A DNA stretch of 64,000 nt, taken from the NCBI RefSeq assembly GCF_932294415.1, contig NC_065543.1, positions 44,290,277-44,354,276 of the forward strand, in the 5' to 3' direction. Numbering within the stretch: position 1 is the first letter of the stretch; each line of letters opens with the position of its first letter. Under the pieces are notes generated by a model that saw only the letters and a program-made list of their open reading frames with translations, did not search any database and was not told the DNA's origin. Both the position numbers and the translations under genes were made by a program. Below, piece after piece: positions 38,655-51,138 of this stretch. The DNA is from Quercus robur. Lineage: Eukaryota > Streptophyta > Magnoliopsida > Fagales > Fagaceae.

Positions 38655-39598
38655 GTATTTAAAGATGTAATGTTATTATAATTATATATAGATAAATATA
38701 CTAAAAGATTGAGATTAAGCACTTAATAACCACAGAATTTGAAGGAAATATATTATTTCAACAACCTTACGAATATGAGGAGGAGATATAATTTAAGGAC
38801 ATAAAGTTTTATTTGGTAGGAGGATGAATAAACGAGAGGAAAGAAAAGATTAGGAATGATGAAAGAGATGGTACTGAAATTTGGAATGCCATGCATTCTT
38901 TCAAACCCCTCACCACAATTTTCTTAAAGTAGCAAGCTTGCACTTCAGTTCTCTCAATGTGAAAAGTTATGAGCATGGGAACATAACACCTTAAACTAGT
39001 TTTGATCAAGATTTCATTCTCTATATTTGTAAAATTGTAGGATTTGTCATAACCTGGCAATGGTGGTTTGACCCAGTTTGACCAAGATCAAGCTTATAAT
39101 CCAATAGTTCTATAAAGCAAAATTTGCAAAGTGTTTGAGATGTTTTCCCCGTGATCTTGTGACATCTTGTTTGATTCAACTTCCATTTCAACCCATGAAC
39201 AGTGGATTTAAAGCTTCTTTTGTGCTCTTTAAGATGGAGACAAATTGCTTCGAACTGATAGTTAGATTTATAATTAAAGTTCGGTTAAATTTGGTCAAAC
39301 TCAGTCAATTATGGAGTTTAGCAATTAGCAATATGAATGATAGAATTTGTAATGTTTATGAATTTTCAACAAAAAATTGACACATTTGGACCTTAATCAA
39401 AGTTAGTGAAACTTAATTGAGATTTTTAATTTTAGGATTTGGCCTGCAATTTCACATTGGGGTTTGTTGGTTAATACAATCAAGACAAATGGAGTCAGAG
39501 TGGAGTGATAATAGGTGCCCAATCTTTGTATAATGTCTCGTTGAAATAAGTGATGTTAGATAAAGACTGAATTACTTTTTTTTTTTGTTTTTGGAAAA

Positions 39599-40440
39599 CG
39601 CCGCCACAAATATGCGGCTATAAACCTGTTTTTTGGTAGTGTTTATCAATCATGTTTCTAACATAAACCTTTAATTGAGCCTATATTTGAAAATTTACAT
39701 CTGGTCTCAATTCCTTTTGGTTTAATTGGTGCAGGAAGATCATCCAAGCTTGAAAAAGGGAATGAAGGATAGTAAAATTGGGAGGAAATTCAGAAATAGT
39801 AGCTTGAATAACATCATGATGATCTCATCAAGAGCTTGCCCAAGCCATTCCTTTAGTAGTAATTTTGATCCTTCCCTTCTATACCCTCATTTTTTCTACA
39901 TCCTCTTTTAAAAAGAGGCATTGAAAATCCTTGTTTTATTTTATTTAGGGAAAAATCTCTCATGTGCTAAGCACATGTGACCTGCCTCTCACAAGTAGGT
40001 GGGCCTACGCCGCCACAAATACGCAGCCATAGACCTTTTTTTTTGTAGTGTTTACCGATCATGTTTCTAACATAAACCTTGAATTGAGCCTATATTTGAA
40101 AATTTTCATTTGGTCTCGATTCCTTTTGGTTTAGTTGGTACAGAAGGGTCATCCAAGCTTGAAAAAGGGAACGAGGGATAGTAAAATTGGGGGGAAATTT
40201 AAAAATAGTGGCTTGCATGATATCATGATGATCTCATCAAGAGCTCACCCAAGCCATTCCTTTAAAAGCAATTATTGATCCTTCCCTTCTACACCCTCAT
40301 TTTTTTCTACATCCTCTTTTAAAAATAGACATTGGAAGTCTTTGTTCTATTTTCTTTAAGGAAAAATCTCTCATATGCCTGTGTAAGACCCACCTGCTTG
40401 TCAGAGGTTGGTCTCATGCACCTAACACATGAGATACCAG
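39599..40440. repeat. Two-copy repeat, period 409 bp, each with a CACTA-like end
   Basis: CGCCGCCACAAATAYGC starts at 39599 and 40008 and is followed in both by TTTCTAACATAAACC, CATCCAAGCTTGAAAAAGGG and CATCATGATGATCTCATCAA. The copies are clearly diverged. Near each start the sequence reads toward GTAGTG; reversed this is CACTAC, then A/C-rich DNA in copy 1 and CACTACAAAAAAAAAGG in copy 2. This resembles a CACTA (En/Spm) terminus. The 3' ends of the two copies differ. Confidence 0.6.
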
Positions 40441-41899
40441 CTCTTTCTTTAGAAAAACCATAATATTTTTAGATTTGTTTTAAAAATAGGTATTCTCTTC
40501 TCAAAAGTCCTTTTTTTTTTTTTTTTTGGTTGTTGTTGTTGGAAAAATCATAGATGTCAGTTTTTAGCCTCTTGTCCAAACGAACCCTTGAAGGTTCATA
40601 AAAATTGTTATGCACATATATATGTTTATTAAATTTTTAATCTAAACACCCCTTAACAAATTGTTTTATGTTTTCTTAATTTTAAAATTGAAGTTAGTTT
40701 TTTAAAACATAAACCAATATCTTATGAGAACAGCTTGTGAAAAAATTATTGTATGAGAACTGATTGTGAAGCAACTCTCTTATAATATGTGAATACTAAA
40801 AATATGTGAAACATACAAAATGTGAGAGAGACGCTTCATTAGGTGGCTTCGTAAGATACTTTATCAAATCTATTTTTTTTATTTATTAAAAAAGGATAAA
40901 TAAAACTCAGTTTTGTTTTAAGTGAGTTATATTAGGTTTTCCAAATAAATTAAAACATAAAATTGCATTGAATTGGAAGGAACCTAATATATTATTTCAC
41001 ATAGATAATTATACCTAAATTTTAACATTTGTTTTTGTTGTTGTTGCAAATTGAAGTTAGGTGATATATTCTTAAAATGTGTGTTATTATTCCCTCAAAA
41101 ACCATTTAATATATACTCAAACATACCCTAGTTATTACTAATTCAACAACCCAAGGTGGGATCTTTAGGGCAATTCTTTTAATAAGGGTATATTTTATAG
41201 TTTTACATTCTCTATTAGTTTCAAAACAAGCTCAATGATAGGGAATTGTTGAATGTTGAATGAAAGCTATACATATATATATATATATATTCATATATGG
41301 GTGCCAGTTGTATCCGGAACGGCCGGTCAAGGCAACACAACTCAAGCCCATTGATTGGGCGACTTGCTGTACAAGCGTTATGAGGCTCCTGTCGGCTGTC
41401 CTTTTATTCATCACCATTGCGTTGCTTTGGCCTTTGGGTGCCCCAATATATATTCCCTTTGATACTAGGCTACACGTGATCATCATCTACATAATTCCCT
41501 AAATGCCCATGCCTTCAATTATTTTATGTTGTTATTGTGTTTTAGTATCTAAGGGTTTTAATGTCATTTTCGTGAAAATAACATGTAGTTTTTGTCAAAA
41601 CTAGGTGCATTCTTAGCCGGAAAAGTTGGTAATCGAGAAGTGATATTGCTGAGGCAAGCCTTTTATAGGATTACACTGCTATCTGTTTGTTTTGGCATTA
41701 ATATTTTTTTTTTTTTAAATTATCTCATTTTGTTATATTTAATAATTAGTAGTGACTTTAAAATGAGTTGAAAAAATTAAATCTTAACTTTTTATTATTA
41801 TTTAGTTTTGTGTACAATAAAGTTTTTTTAAATAAAAAAAAGTTAAGAAATGATTTTTCTTTATATTACTAAATATAGGAAAAGTACGAAAAAAAATTA

Positions 41900-42143
41900 T
41901 CCATAGTTAAAAATTAACCTCCAAGCAAGGTGGTTTTAGAATTTTCACTTGCACCCATAATTTCTTGCCTTGGTAACAAACAAATATGGTAAAAAAAGAA
42001 AAGCATACAAATATTATCAGTATCCATAGTTAAAAATTAACCTCCAAGCAAGGTGGTTTTAGAATTTTCATTTGCACCCGTAATTTCTTGCCTTGGTAAC
42101 AAACAAATATGGTAAAAAAAAGAAAAGCATACAAATATTATCA
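41900..42143. repeat. Two-copy tandem repeat, period 122 bp
   Basis: ATCCATAGTTAAAAATTAAC occurs at 41900 and 42022. Both units continue through CCTCCAAGCAAGGTGG and GGTAACAAACAAATATGG to AAGCATACAAATATTATCA, with two or three differences. Confidence 0.95.
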
Positions 42144-42955
42144 TCATTCATGAAAAAGGAATGAGAAATGTTTGTTATGGAGTGACTTCACGTATTTAGA
42201 GAGAGAAATCCAATCTTCTAAAGAGAGAGAGAGAGAGAGAAAAAGAGGGACTTTAATAAAGCTCACTTGGTTTATAATTGCACTCACTTTCCTTTTAAAT
42301 ATATCATTCAATATACATCTTCATTTCTTAACCTATTCACTCATATACCCCCACACACAATTTTTTTAAGCTATACTTTTTTTCTTCTTTTTCAAATAAT
42401 CATTCCCCACTTTTTATTGAAACATTTTTTTAGTTGTAGGGTTCATACCTTTACATAATTCAGATTGATTGACTTCAAAGGCCTTTTCCCACTTGATCTT
42501 TGCTTCAGAAAGAGTGTTAACAAAGGTACCTTTTTTCACTGGACCCTTTTTTTCATCCACATCACTCACATAGTCACATAGCTATTTTCTTTGCTAGACT
42601 ATGATTAAAAATTATAACTACTACTATTATTTTTCATTTTTTCACTCTACATCCAAGCCCTGTAGCTACATTTTCCCACTTTTTTTAATTTGTTCTTTTC
42701 TTTGTAACAGTTCTCCTCTAACCTTCTGTTATATTAAGTGGGTTTCCATGTGGTTGGTTCAATCTCTTGGGTCCTCATATTATTGAGTGTAAAGCTTTTG
42801 TTTTTTCCTTTACTCAATGCTCATTCTATAGTGGGTTTCTTAGGTATTTAAGATCTGGGTTGTGCTTATATTTGTGTTTTCATACACCCTTTTTTTTTTT
42901 TTTTTACTTCTTGTAGTGTAAGTGGGTGTTGAAGTTTTTGTTTCCTAGTGAGTTT

Positions 42956-43018
42956 TAGAGAGAGAAAGTTGTAGAAAGAAAGAGAAAGAAAGCGAGAGAG
43001 AGAGAGAGAGAGAGATCA
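42956..43018 (+). promoter_or_regulatory. GA-rich 5' leader of the NAT gene
   Basis: A purine tract of GAGA and GAAAGAA words runs directly up to the chosen ATG at 43019. GA-rich leaders of this kind are common upstream of plant start codons. A TATTTAAG at about 42845 is a possible TATA-like element. Confidence 0.45.
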
Positions 43019-46000
43019 ATGGCTGGAGGAGGAGGTGATGGTGGTGGTGGAGGAGGAGGAGGAAAATCTTCTGAGCCAGCGCCACACCCACCAAAGGATC
43101 AGCTACCCAACATTGCTTACTGCATTACAAGCCCACCGCCATGGCGTGAGTAACAGTATCTCTTTCTCATTCACTAAAAGTTTGTGTTTTTCTTTTTTTG
43201 CTTCTGAGTACTGACTTTATGGCTTGGATTCTGAAGTATTTTTCATTTTTGGAAAGTATAAAGTGTTGCTAAATTATTCATGGTTGGTGGATCTTGTAGA
43301 CATAGTTTCTCACTCTGATTCTTCTGAATCTATATGGTATATCTTTAAGGTAGGTTTTTAGTATTACAAGTTAGCTTGATTTGGATACTTTTTCTGTGGT
43401 TTTAACCGTTCAAACTTCAAAGTAGCTTTTTTCTGAAGTCTCTCTCTTTTTTCTGTGGCAGATACCCCTTTTTCCAGAAAGTAAAGTGGAGAATTTGTTT
43501 TTTTAAAAAAAACTGAAATAAACCTCACTTGTCCACTGGGAAATTCTAGTTTTTCTTTAAATAAAGAAAAAAAGAAAAGACCAACTGCTTTTTTCACTAA
43601 ACTTATTATGACTTTTCTTTTGGTGGAAAATTTTTAGTTTTTGTTTCTGCTGATTGAGTCTCCTACTTAAATTTTTTTTTTTGGGCCTGTTGATGCTATG
43701 TATTAGTATTGTTTCAGAAACTTGGGATTTGGTTTTCAGTCACTAGATTCCATGTTATATGTTGCAACCACTTTATTTCCTTTTTTTTTTTTAGTTGATT
43801 TCCCTTTATAGAAAATTTTCTATACAGTACTTTTCTTTTTTGGGTATTTTTTTTTTCATTCCTTCCTGGTTCTTTAGAATACACACTATACGGCTAGTCT
43901 CAACTCAAGAATGTCTCTTTCTGACTATTTGGGGATGGCTACCCAAATATTTACTAGCAATTTTGATGTAATTAGAAGAATTTCAAGTCAAACATTTTGT
44001 CATAGTTCAGAGTACTGTTTCTTATCTTCAAATTACTTCAGTACCTTTCGTTTCAAATTTCGCCATTGCTTTCATTAGTAAATCATTAAAACAATGTGTT
44101 TATGGGAAATAATGCAGCCGAGGCCATCCTTCTTGGGTTTCAACACTATCTTGTGATGCTTGGCACAACAGTTCTCATCCCCACTGCTCTGGTTCCCCAA
44201 ATGGGAGGTGGAAATGTAAGCTTCCGAGGAAAAAAATTGCAAAAAAAAGAAAAGAAATAAAAATCTGTTTATTTTTAAGGTGTCTCCAATGATTCTGACT
44301 TAAATCACATGTACTGTTGTAATAGGAGGAGAAGGCCGAGGTGATCCAGACCCTTCTTTTTGTTGCTGGTTTGAACACGTTGCTGCAGTCATTGTTTGGG
44401 AGTCGACTGCCTGCTGTCATTGGAGGGTCATATACCTTTGTCCCTGCCACAATTTCAATTATCCTTGCTGGTCGATTCAGTGATGGCACCGGCAACCCTG
44501 TGGAGGTTTTGTGATCTCAAACCCATCCTCATATTATTTGGTGCTATTTGTATAAGTTGACGAATTGCTTGTTAATATGGTGTACATAAGTATTGTTGAG
44601 CATGGGATATTACAAACTAGTGTCCAGCATGGGATATTGCTGGCAATGTGTCTTTAGTTTCCCCTAATTTGAGCGAGCATACAATCAAACCAAAACACTA
44701 AATGCCACACTTTTGGAAAAAACAAAGATATCCATTTGAAAAAAATAACAAGAAAATTGACTATCAGTCTATAATTCTTTCAAAATTCACATTAATTTTG
44801 CTGATGTTTGCTCCAGCTTGGTTGTAACCATGTCACGATGTCTTGATGCCTATACAGAAATTTAAGAGGACAATGCGGGCAATCCAGGGTTCTCTTATTG
44901 TTGCTTCAACTCTTCAGATTGTCTTAGGATTCAGTGGCCTTTGGCGCAACGTTACAAGGTTAGTACAAAACCAACACAAAATTATATCAAATTGCATAAG
45001 TCTTGGGCAACTTTGGACTTTTCCCCATTTTATAGAATTATCCAGATTCTATTTGCTTGGGCCATATAGGAAAGCATCCTGTAAAATGCCTCTTGACTTA
45101 TATGTCATTTTTCATGGATTAATTTTGGTTGGTTCATATTAATTTCAATTTAGTTACTCTTAATCAACTTGATTTCTGAAATAGCAATTATTGTCACTAG
45201 CTTCATACTGACATATCTCCGCATTTACTCCAAAATAGTCTCATCAAACAGAAATAATTGAATACTCTGTTTGGGACTTTTTCTCATTACAATTTGATGA
45301 ATAATTTTCTGATTTCCATTCTTCAGGTTTCTAAGTCCACTTTCTGCTGTACCTTTGGTAGCATTAGTTGGATTTGGGCTTTACGAGTTAGGTTTTCCTG
45401 GGGTAAGCCTTCTTTTTCTGCAATGTGCACACACTAGATCATTTGTTACTTTTGGATGTTAACTTTTGCCTTGAATGTCTAGGTTGCCAAATGCGTGGAG
45501 ATTGGGCTGCCAGAGCTCGTTCTTTTAATTTTTATCTCACAGGTAATGGTCTTTAATGTGCATTTTTTATGGTTTTGAATTTATTGATGTGTTATAATCT
45601 CTTGCCTTATGTGAATTTTATCTCTGAAACCTTACAGAGCATTGATTATTGTTAAGCTGAGGTTGTTATTGTTGATGCTTTTTGTGCAGTATTTGCCCCA
45701 TGTGATACATTTAGGAAGACATCTCTTTGACCGTTTTGCAGTCATTTTCTCAGTAGTGATTGTTTGGATCTATGCTCACCTACTTACTGTAGGCGGGGCA
45801 TATAATGGTGCATCACCAAAAACACAAAATACCTGTCGTACTGATCGTGCTGGACTTATAGATGGTGCTCCATGGTAAGGATGGGTTGTTTTATCAAAGA
45901 AACTAGTTTAGAAACCTATGCATATGCACGGGCACAATAAAAAATAAAAAACAAAACACACACACACACACACACATCATACATATCACAATTTGAATTA

Positions 46001-48865
46001 TTTTTAGTTAGACAAACAAATGGCATTGAAAAGCAAAACCTTTCAAACTTTCTCTTCTTCTAATTTTAGATATAGAATTAGTTATATAATTGGGATTTTG
46101 ATGGTTAATTTATATTAAACTCCTTGTCTTTTGCATTGAGTTAACTCATTGGGCACAAAAATTTAAAAAATTAGATGTGACACATGCAAAATTAGATTCC
46201 AATTGAAAATCTAATTGGATTTTCTCTCAGCTTTGGTTATATATATATGACTGCTCCTTTCAAGTTGAAAGTTTCAACATTTCTTCTATAATGACTATAA
46301 ATTTGATTATTGAGGCACAGGATACAAGGCCTTGATATGTAGCTCTATATGATCGTTTTGTTTATTGTTAATCCTTTTTTTAAAAACTTTCTTATTCATC
46401 AGATAAAGTTCGCGCTAAAATCTCTTTCAATTGGATTGTGTGGTTTGATTGCTATTTTAGTTACTATATTGGAGCTCAAATTTACCTGTAGGGAATGTGT
46501 TTGGGTAATTTATGATTATTTTGCAAGTGAATTATGCTATTTACAGTCATTTAGTTTCCCTTTGACAAACTTTGGTTAGCCATATTTACATGTAGCACAC
46601 AGATTTGGCATGGCTACATTTTCATGGACTATTTAGAGATATTACCTTTTCTTTTCTTTTCTTTTCTTTTTTTCCCCTTTTTTTTGGTGGTTGGGGGGAT
46701 TGGTGGTATTTGAGATTTCACACAGATTGTTAGGATTTAGAGTTGTCAAATTCCTGTATGACAATTTATGTATCAAAAATGGTTGTAAAACATGTATGTT
46801 CAAGTTAGGTTGAGTCAAGTGTTGAAGAGCTGCCTTAAGTTTTGCACAACTGGAAATTTTGCTTGAGTGAAACAGTAAGTGAGGCAGAGAGTTCATGTGA
46901 TTATTGCTTGACGATCGCTTGAGCGAGATCTCAGGACACTGAATACTAATTCTACTCGGAGCAGATTTTTGCTGGTCTTTAACCTTCATATAAATCCATC
47001 ATGATGAATGACTTTTTGAACCCCAAGAAGGCTGCCATACCAAGGCAAACCCTGAGTGCCTTCCCTTGAGTTTCAAATCAAAGAGATCCTTTGTTTGTTG
47101 TTGATCTCATTGAACCTGAACCTAATTGAAACTGCAAAGATTCTTGAGTTTCAAATCAAGAACTTCAAGAACCTGAACCTAATTGAAACTGCCAAGATTC
47201 TTACCTTGTGTTAGTGTGTGGACTGACTTCTCGGAGTTCCAGCTTGGAACAGGTGTGTCATTCATTGTGGAGATCATATAGAAACAGTCTAAGGTTCTGG
47301 AATCATTATGGTGAAGTGTATGGGTTGTTTACTTGGTTACATAGGGTCTAGCTACAAAGGTTTTGTAAGTCACCCTTGTAAAGTTCTTCAAAAGTTTTCC
47401 ACTTTGTCACCAAATTATTGTGTTCTTTGTGTTTTTATTTTTATTTTTTTATTATTGTTATTATTATTATTATTTTTAACTGTTTTCTGAATCAAGGTGA
47501 TGCATATTTGTTAGCCTTTTATTGAGAGCTTGATACCGTGTTGATTGATCTTGAATCTAAGCGTTATTCAAGTTTGATGGTTAGAACAGATAGAGGTAAA
47601 AGCTGATTTTTCACAGACGATTTGTTCAAAATAGTTGCAAAGACATTCATTTTTTTTGCATCTTGAACTGTGATATATTATTATTTTCTTCAAAGGTACT
47701 TGGAAAAAATTTCATCTTTATGTTTCCATAAATCATTAATTGATAAAGGATTCATACAGCTGAGCCCAGTTTAGGTGGTATGCCCTTTTATTTTTCATTG
47801 AGTTATCATCTTAAACCCTTATTACATTGTATACATGTTATTGAATGGAGCCATGATCTGGGATATAAAAGTGGTACTATTGTGATTATAGTTTGATTAA
47901 ATGCTGCATTATTATGTTTACTTTGGTAAAAACATAAATTAGTATGTGTTTGATAGTTGACATGAGTGGGAAAGAATTGATTATTGGAATTTGGGTTTGC
48001 AGGATAAGAGTTCCATATCCCTTTCAATGGGGAACTCCTTCATTTGATGCTGGTGAAGCCTTTGCAATGATGATGACTTCTTTTGTTGCTCTTGTAGAGG
48101 TCTGCTTTCTTTCTTCCTTTTGAAATGCTTCAAATTAAGTACCAAAATCCATTACATCACTGCCGTTGTTGTTGACATAATTTATTCTGCAGTTCTAAAT
48201 TATTTTGTACTCTTGCAGTTATTCTTATGCCTTTCATTTGAAGTCCATTAATGAGTTGATGATAGACTAAAATACTCCTCATCAGTAGAACTCCATTTCA
48301 TCTTGAGATTATATGATTATCATACTTTTGCATGAGTGGACAATTTAACCTTCAATTAGGCATTATGATGTTCTTGTCTTCAGAGTCAATTTTTGTTTCA
48401 GACTTCAGTACCCTGTTATTTTGACTATGTTAATACTATTTGATTTCTTGGAGTTTTCTCATTTCTTGTATCTGTCCAATGATTTGAGCAGTCCACTGGT
48501 GCTTTCTATGCGGTCGCAAGGTATGCAAGTGCAACTCCATTGCCACCTTCCATTCTCAGCCGTGGAGTTGGCTGGCAGGTAATTAGGAAGGATTGTGATT
48601 TGTCCCCTCATATATAAGTAATGTGGCAAACTTGTCAATGCAAAATTGAGGTTCTAGTTGTTTTTTCATCATTGATCATGTGGATAATTTCCAGCTTAAT
48701 TTTTCTTCTTGTATGCATGGATTTATCAATATACTAATGCAATGAAACAAATAAAAGAAAATGATTTTAATTGTGCCCTTGATCATGTGTAGCCTGTTAT
48801 TGCTTCTATACACTGCTACAAATCTCTCTTTCTCTCTCTCTCTCCCCTACCCCTACCACCACCAC

Positions 48866-48896
<31 letters not shown>

Positions 48897-50496
48897 AAAA
48901 GGGAAAAAAGAGTGCATACTGCAAATCTCTCTCTCCTACACAGGCATGTGCATGAAAGGAACCAGAAAGGAAGAAATGTTAATAAATAATAACCATTCTT
49001 AAGAACAAGAGAAGAAACAGAAAATTCTACTATACATGTATGTAATTGACATTAATGTATCCAAATATTAATGCTTCCCCTTCATATCCTATATGTTCTT
49101 ACCAATGTTTAAACCTCAGCCTGTCCATGTTTACTGAGTGCACTATCTTATCTACATAATCTGATTAAACAATTCTTTTAGTGAAGAAAATATCTGGATA
49201 AAAGATATAAAGATAAGCACTCAATAAAATGGTTGTACTTGATATCATAAGAAATGTATGGACCCAAAATTTAGAGAATTATCATATTTACTCTAATCCA
49301 TCTCTGGGTTGTTGCTGAAGACTGTAATTAATTGTGGGATTTGGTGACTATTTTTCAGAATAATACCCATATAGGTAAAAATTTGTGTTCAATATCATTA
49401 TGCAAGTTTCTTGAAGATCTATTTCTGGTGAAAATTGGATTCTTATTGTAGTTAATTGTTTTTGCTGACAGGGAGTTGGCATTCTGTTATCTGGGTTATT
49501 TGGAACTGTGAATGGATCCTCTGTATCTGTGTAAGTCTTAATAATAGGGAACACCTATCCTGTTTTGAGTATTCTATTCCAATTAAGTGAAACACAGATT
49601 TGAGGACTCTACTTGCTTTTTTACAGAGAGAATGCTGGTCTCTTGGCCTTGACTCGTGTTGGCAGTCGAAGGGTAGTGCAAATATCAGCTGGATTTATGA
49701 TTTTCTTTTCCATTCTTGGTAAGAAGTTGTTGCGTGAGATGTTTTGAAATGCATGATAATTGAATAATTAGTGTTACTTGGCCTTTCTCTGCAAGCATTT
49801 TGTTCCTTTTATCAGAACTTTTCATCATTGTACAGGAAAATTTGGAGCCGTCTTCGCTTCAATCCCAGCGCCAATTGTTGCTGCCCTGTACTGTCTTTTC
49901 TTTGCTTATGTGGGTAGGTGTCCATGATTTAACAGATTAACAAGCAGGTAGGTTGACATCTGAATCATTTTTATCATTCGTAATTATTCTTATCTTGCAT
50001 TGCAGGTTCTGTTGGTCTTAGTTTTCTTCAGTTCTGCAACCTAAACAGCTTCAGAACAAAGTTCATCTTAGGCTTTTCTATCTTCGTGGGCTTGTCAGTG
50101 CCACAGTACTTCAACGAGTATACAGTAATCAAGGGTTATGGTCCTGTCCATACAGGAGCAAGATGGGTATGGATGACATATGTGAACCCTGAATGTGTCT
50201 TGCTTTAGTAAACTTATCTTAAAATCATGTCATGGTTGGTTTCGATTCCACTAACTAAAACATCACTCTTTTCTTGGCAGTTCAACGATATCATAAACGT
50301 CCCGTTTTCATCAGAACCTTTCGTTGCTGGCTTGGTGGCATATTTCCTGGACAACACAATGCATCGAGACCCTACAATCAGGAAAGACAGAGGTAAACAT
50401 TGGTGGGACAAGTTCCGGTCTTTCAAGGGTGACACAAGGAGTGAAGAATTTTATTCCCTGCCCTTCAATCTAAACAAGTATTTCCCATCTGTCTGA
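43019..50496 (+). CDS. NAT6: Nucleobase-ascorbate transporter, NAT6/NAT7-like
   Basis: This encodes a multi-pass NAT/NCS2 family membrane transporter of 538 aa (family usually 520-540). Exons are 43019-43145, 44118-44215, 44326-44505, 44858-44958, 45327-45402, 45483-45542, 45690-45874, 48003-48099, 48492-48578, 49472-49530, 49627-49718, 49836-49913, 50006-50166 and 50281-50496. All borders are GT-AG and phases join to a single frame. Landmarks are the QH motif in GFQHYLVMLG (TM1), DAGEAFAMMM with the conserved Glu near residue 294, the NAT signature ENAGLLALTR (about 358-367) and the C-terminal WWDKFRSFKGDTRSEEFYSL. The N-terminus EPAPHPPKDQLPNI favours NAT6, while QTLLFVAGLNTLLQS and KFKRTMR resemble NAT7, so the exact orthologue is unsettled. 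A Gly run (residues 3-15) sits after the start. Substrates are inferred from the family (xanthine, uric acid or other nucleobases). Confidence 0.95.
48865..48900. repeat. C22 then A14 homopolymer block in NAT intron 9
   Basis: A CT microsatellite, then a run of 22 C and 14 A, lies in the intron between exons 9 and 10. It is a likely place for length error in assembly. It is outside the coding sequence. Confidence 0.85.
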
Positions 50497-50969
50497 TATT
50501 ATAAGGTTCTCTATAAGATATTGCTCTGTTGAAGGTTCAAAGGCTCTTTGCAGGATCATGTTATAAATCATTGTTGTCTCTATTACTTGTGAATCTTATT
50601 ACAGGCTACATCAGTATAAGATTGTCTCTTCCTTTATAGAATGCCTTAGAACATTTATTTAATTGTTTTCTTTGTTGTAAATCCAATGGCAGAACTGGAT
50701 TTAAATTTTAAACTACTAATGAAGCAGTTTTATGTCTCTTCATTCTTTTTGCTTGGTTCTGATTCTCATTTAATGATTGTCCGTCCGTGTTACTTCAACA
50801 CAAATGCTTGAATATTATTATTATTTTTTGCTCAACTTAAAATTATGATTTTGAATGCTATTTTAACTGCTGGTTTTTTTTTTTATCTTGTGGAGATTGT
50901 CCATGCCTCCTTGGTCTGTATTTAAATCACATTGCACTTGTACAATGAACTTAAAATCAGTTTAATCTA

Positions 50970-51138
50970 TGAGTTCTAGTTAGTTTAGCTCAACTATTAA
51001 AGTCTATTGTTGTTGAATAAGAGATTTAGGGTTCAATCTCCATTTACACCAAAAACCAAATAGTGGCTTTGGTTTGATGATAAAAGACAAGTATCATAGA
51101 ATGGATGCTATAGACAAAAATTCTAACATATCTATTAA
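50970..51138 (+). mobile_element. SINE with 17-bp target duplication
   Basis: The body begins TGAGTTCTAGTTAGTTTAGC, with A box TTAGCTCAACT and B box GGTTCAATCTCC, and ends in an A-rich tail. Flanks AAAATCAGTTTAATCTA at 50953-50969 and 51139-51155 match perfectly over 17 bp. This is strong structural proof of a recent retroposition about 450 bp downstream of the NAT stop. Confidence 0.88.

Larger units (their letters stand above)
33146..42955. other. Gene-poor intergenic region rich in tandem duplications
   Basis: No gene is recognised on either strand over nearly 10 kb. The supported contents are the 165-, 202-, 409- and 122-bp duplications, a small MITE-like element, a SINE-like segment and a small higher-GC pocket, all listed separately. 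The rest is AT-rich with poly-A and poly-T runs. Confidence 0.5.

Noticed and set aside
41260-41502. Protein-coding gene in the GC pocket
   Set aside because: Neither strand's peptide is recognisable, and one third of the plus frame is a TA microsatellite. Kept as a finding only.
44175-44495. 106-codon minus-strand frame
   Set aside because: It lies antisense across NAT exons 2-3 and the intron between.
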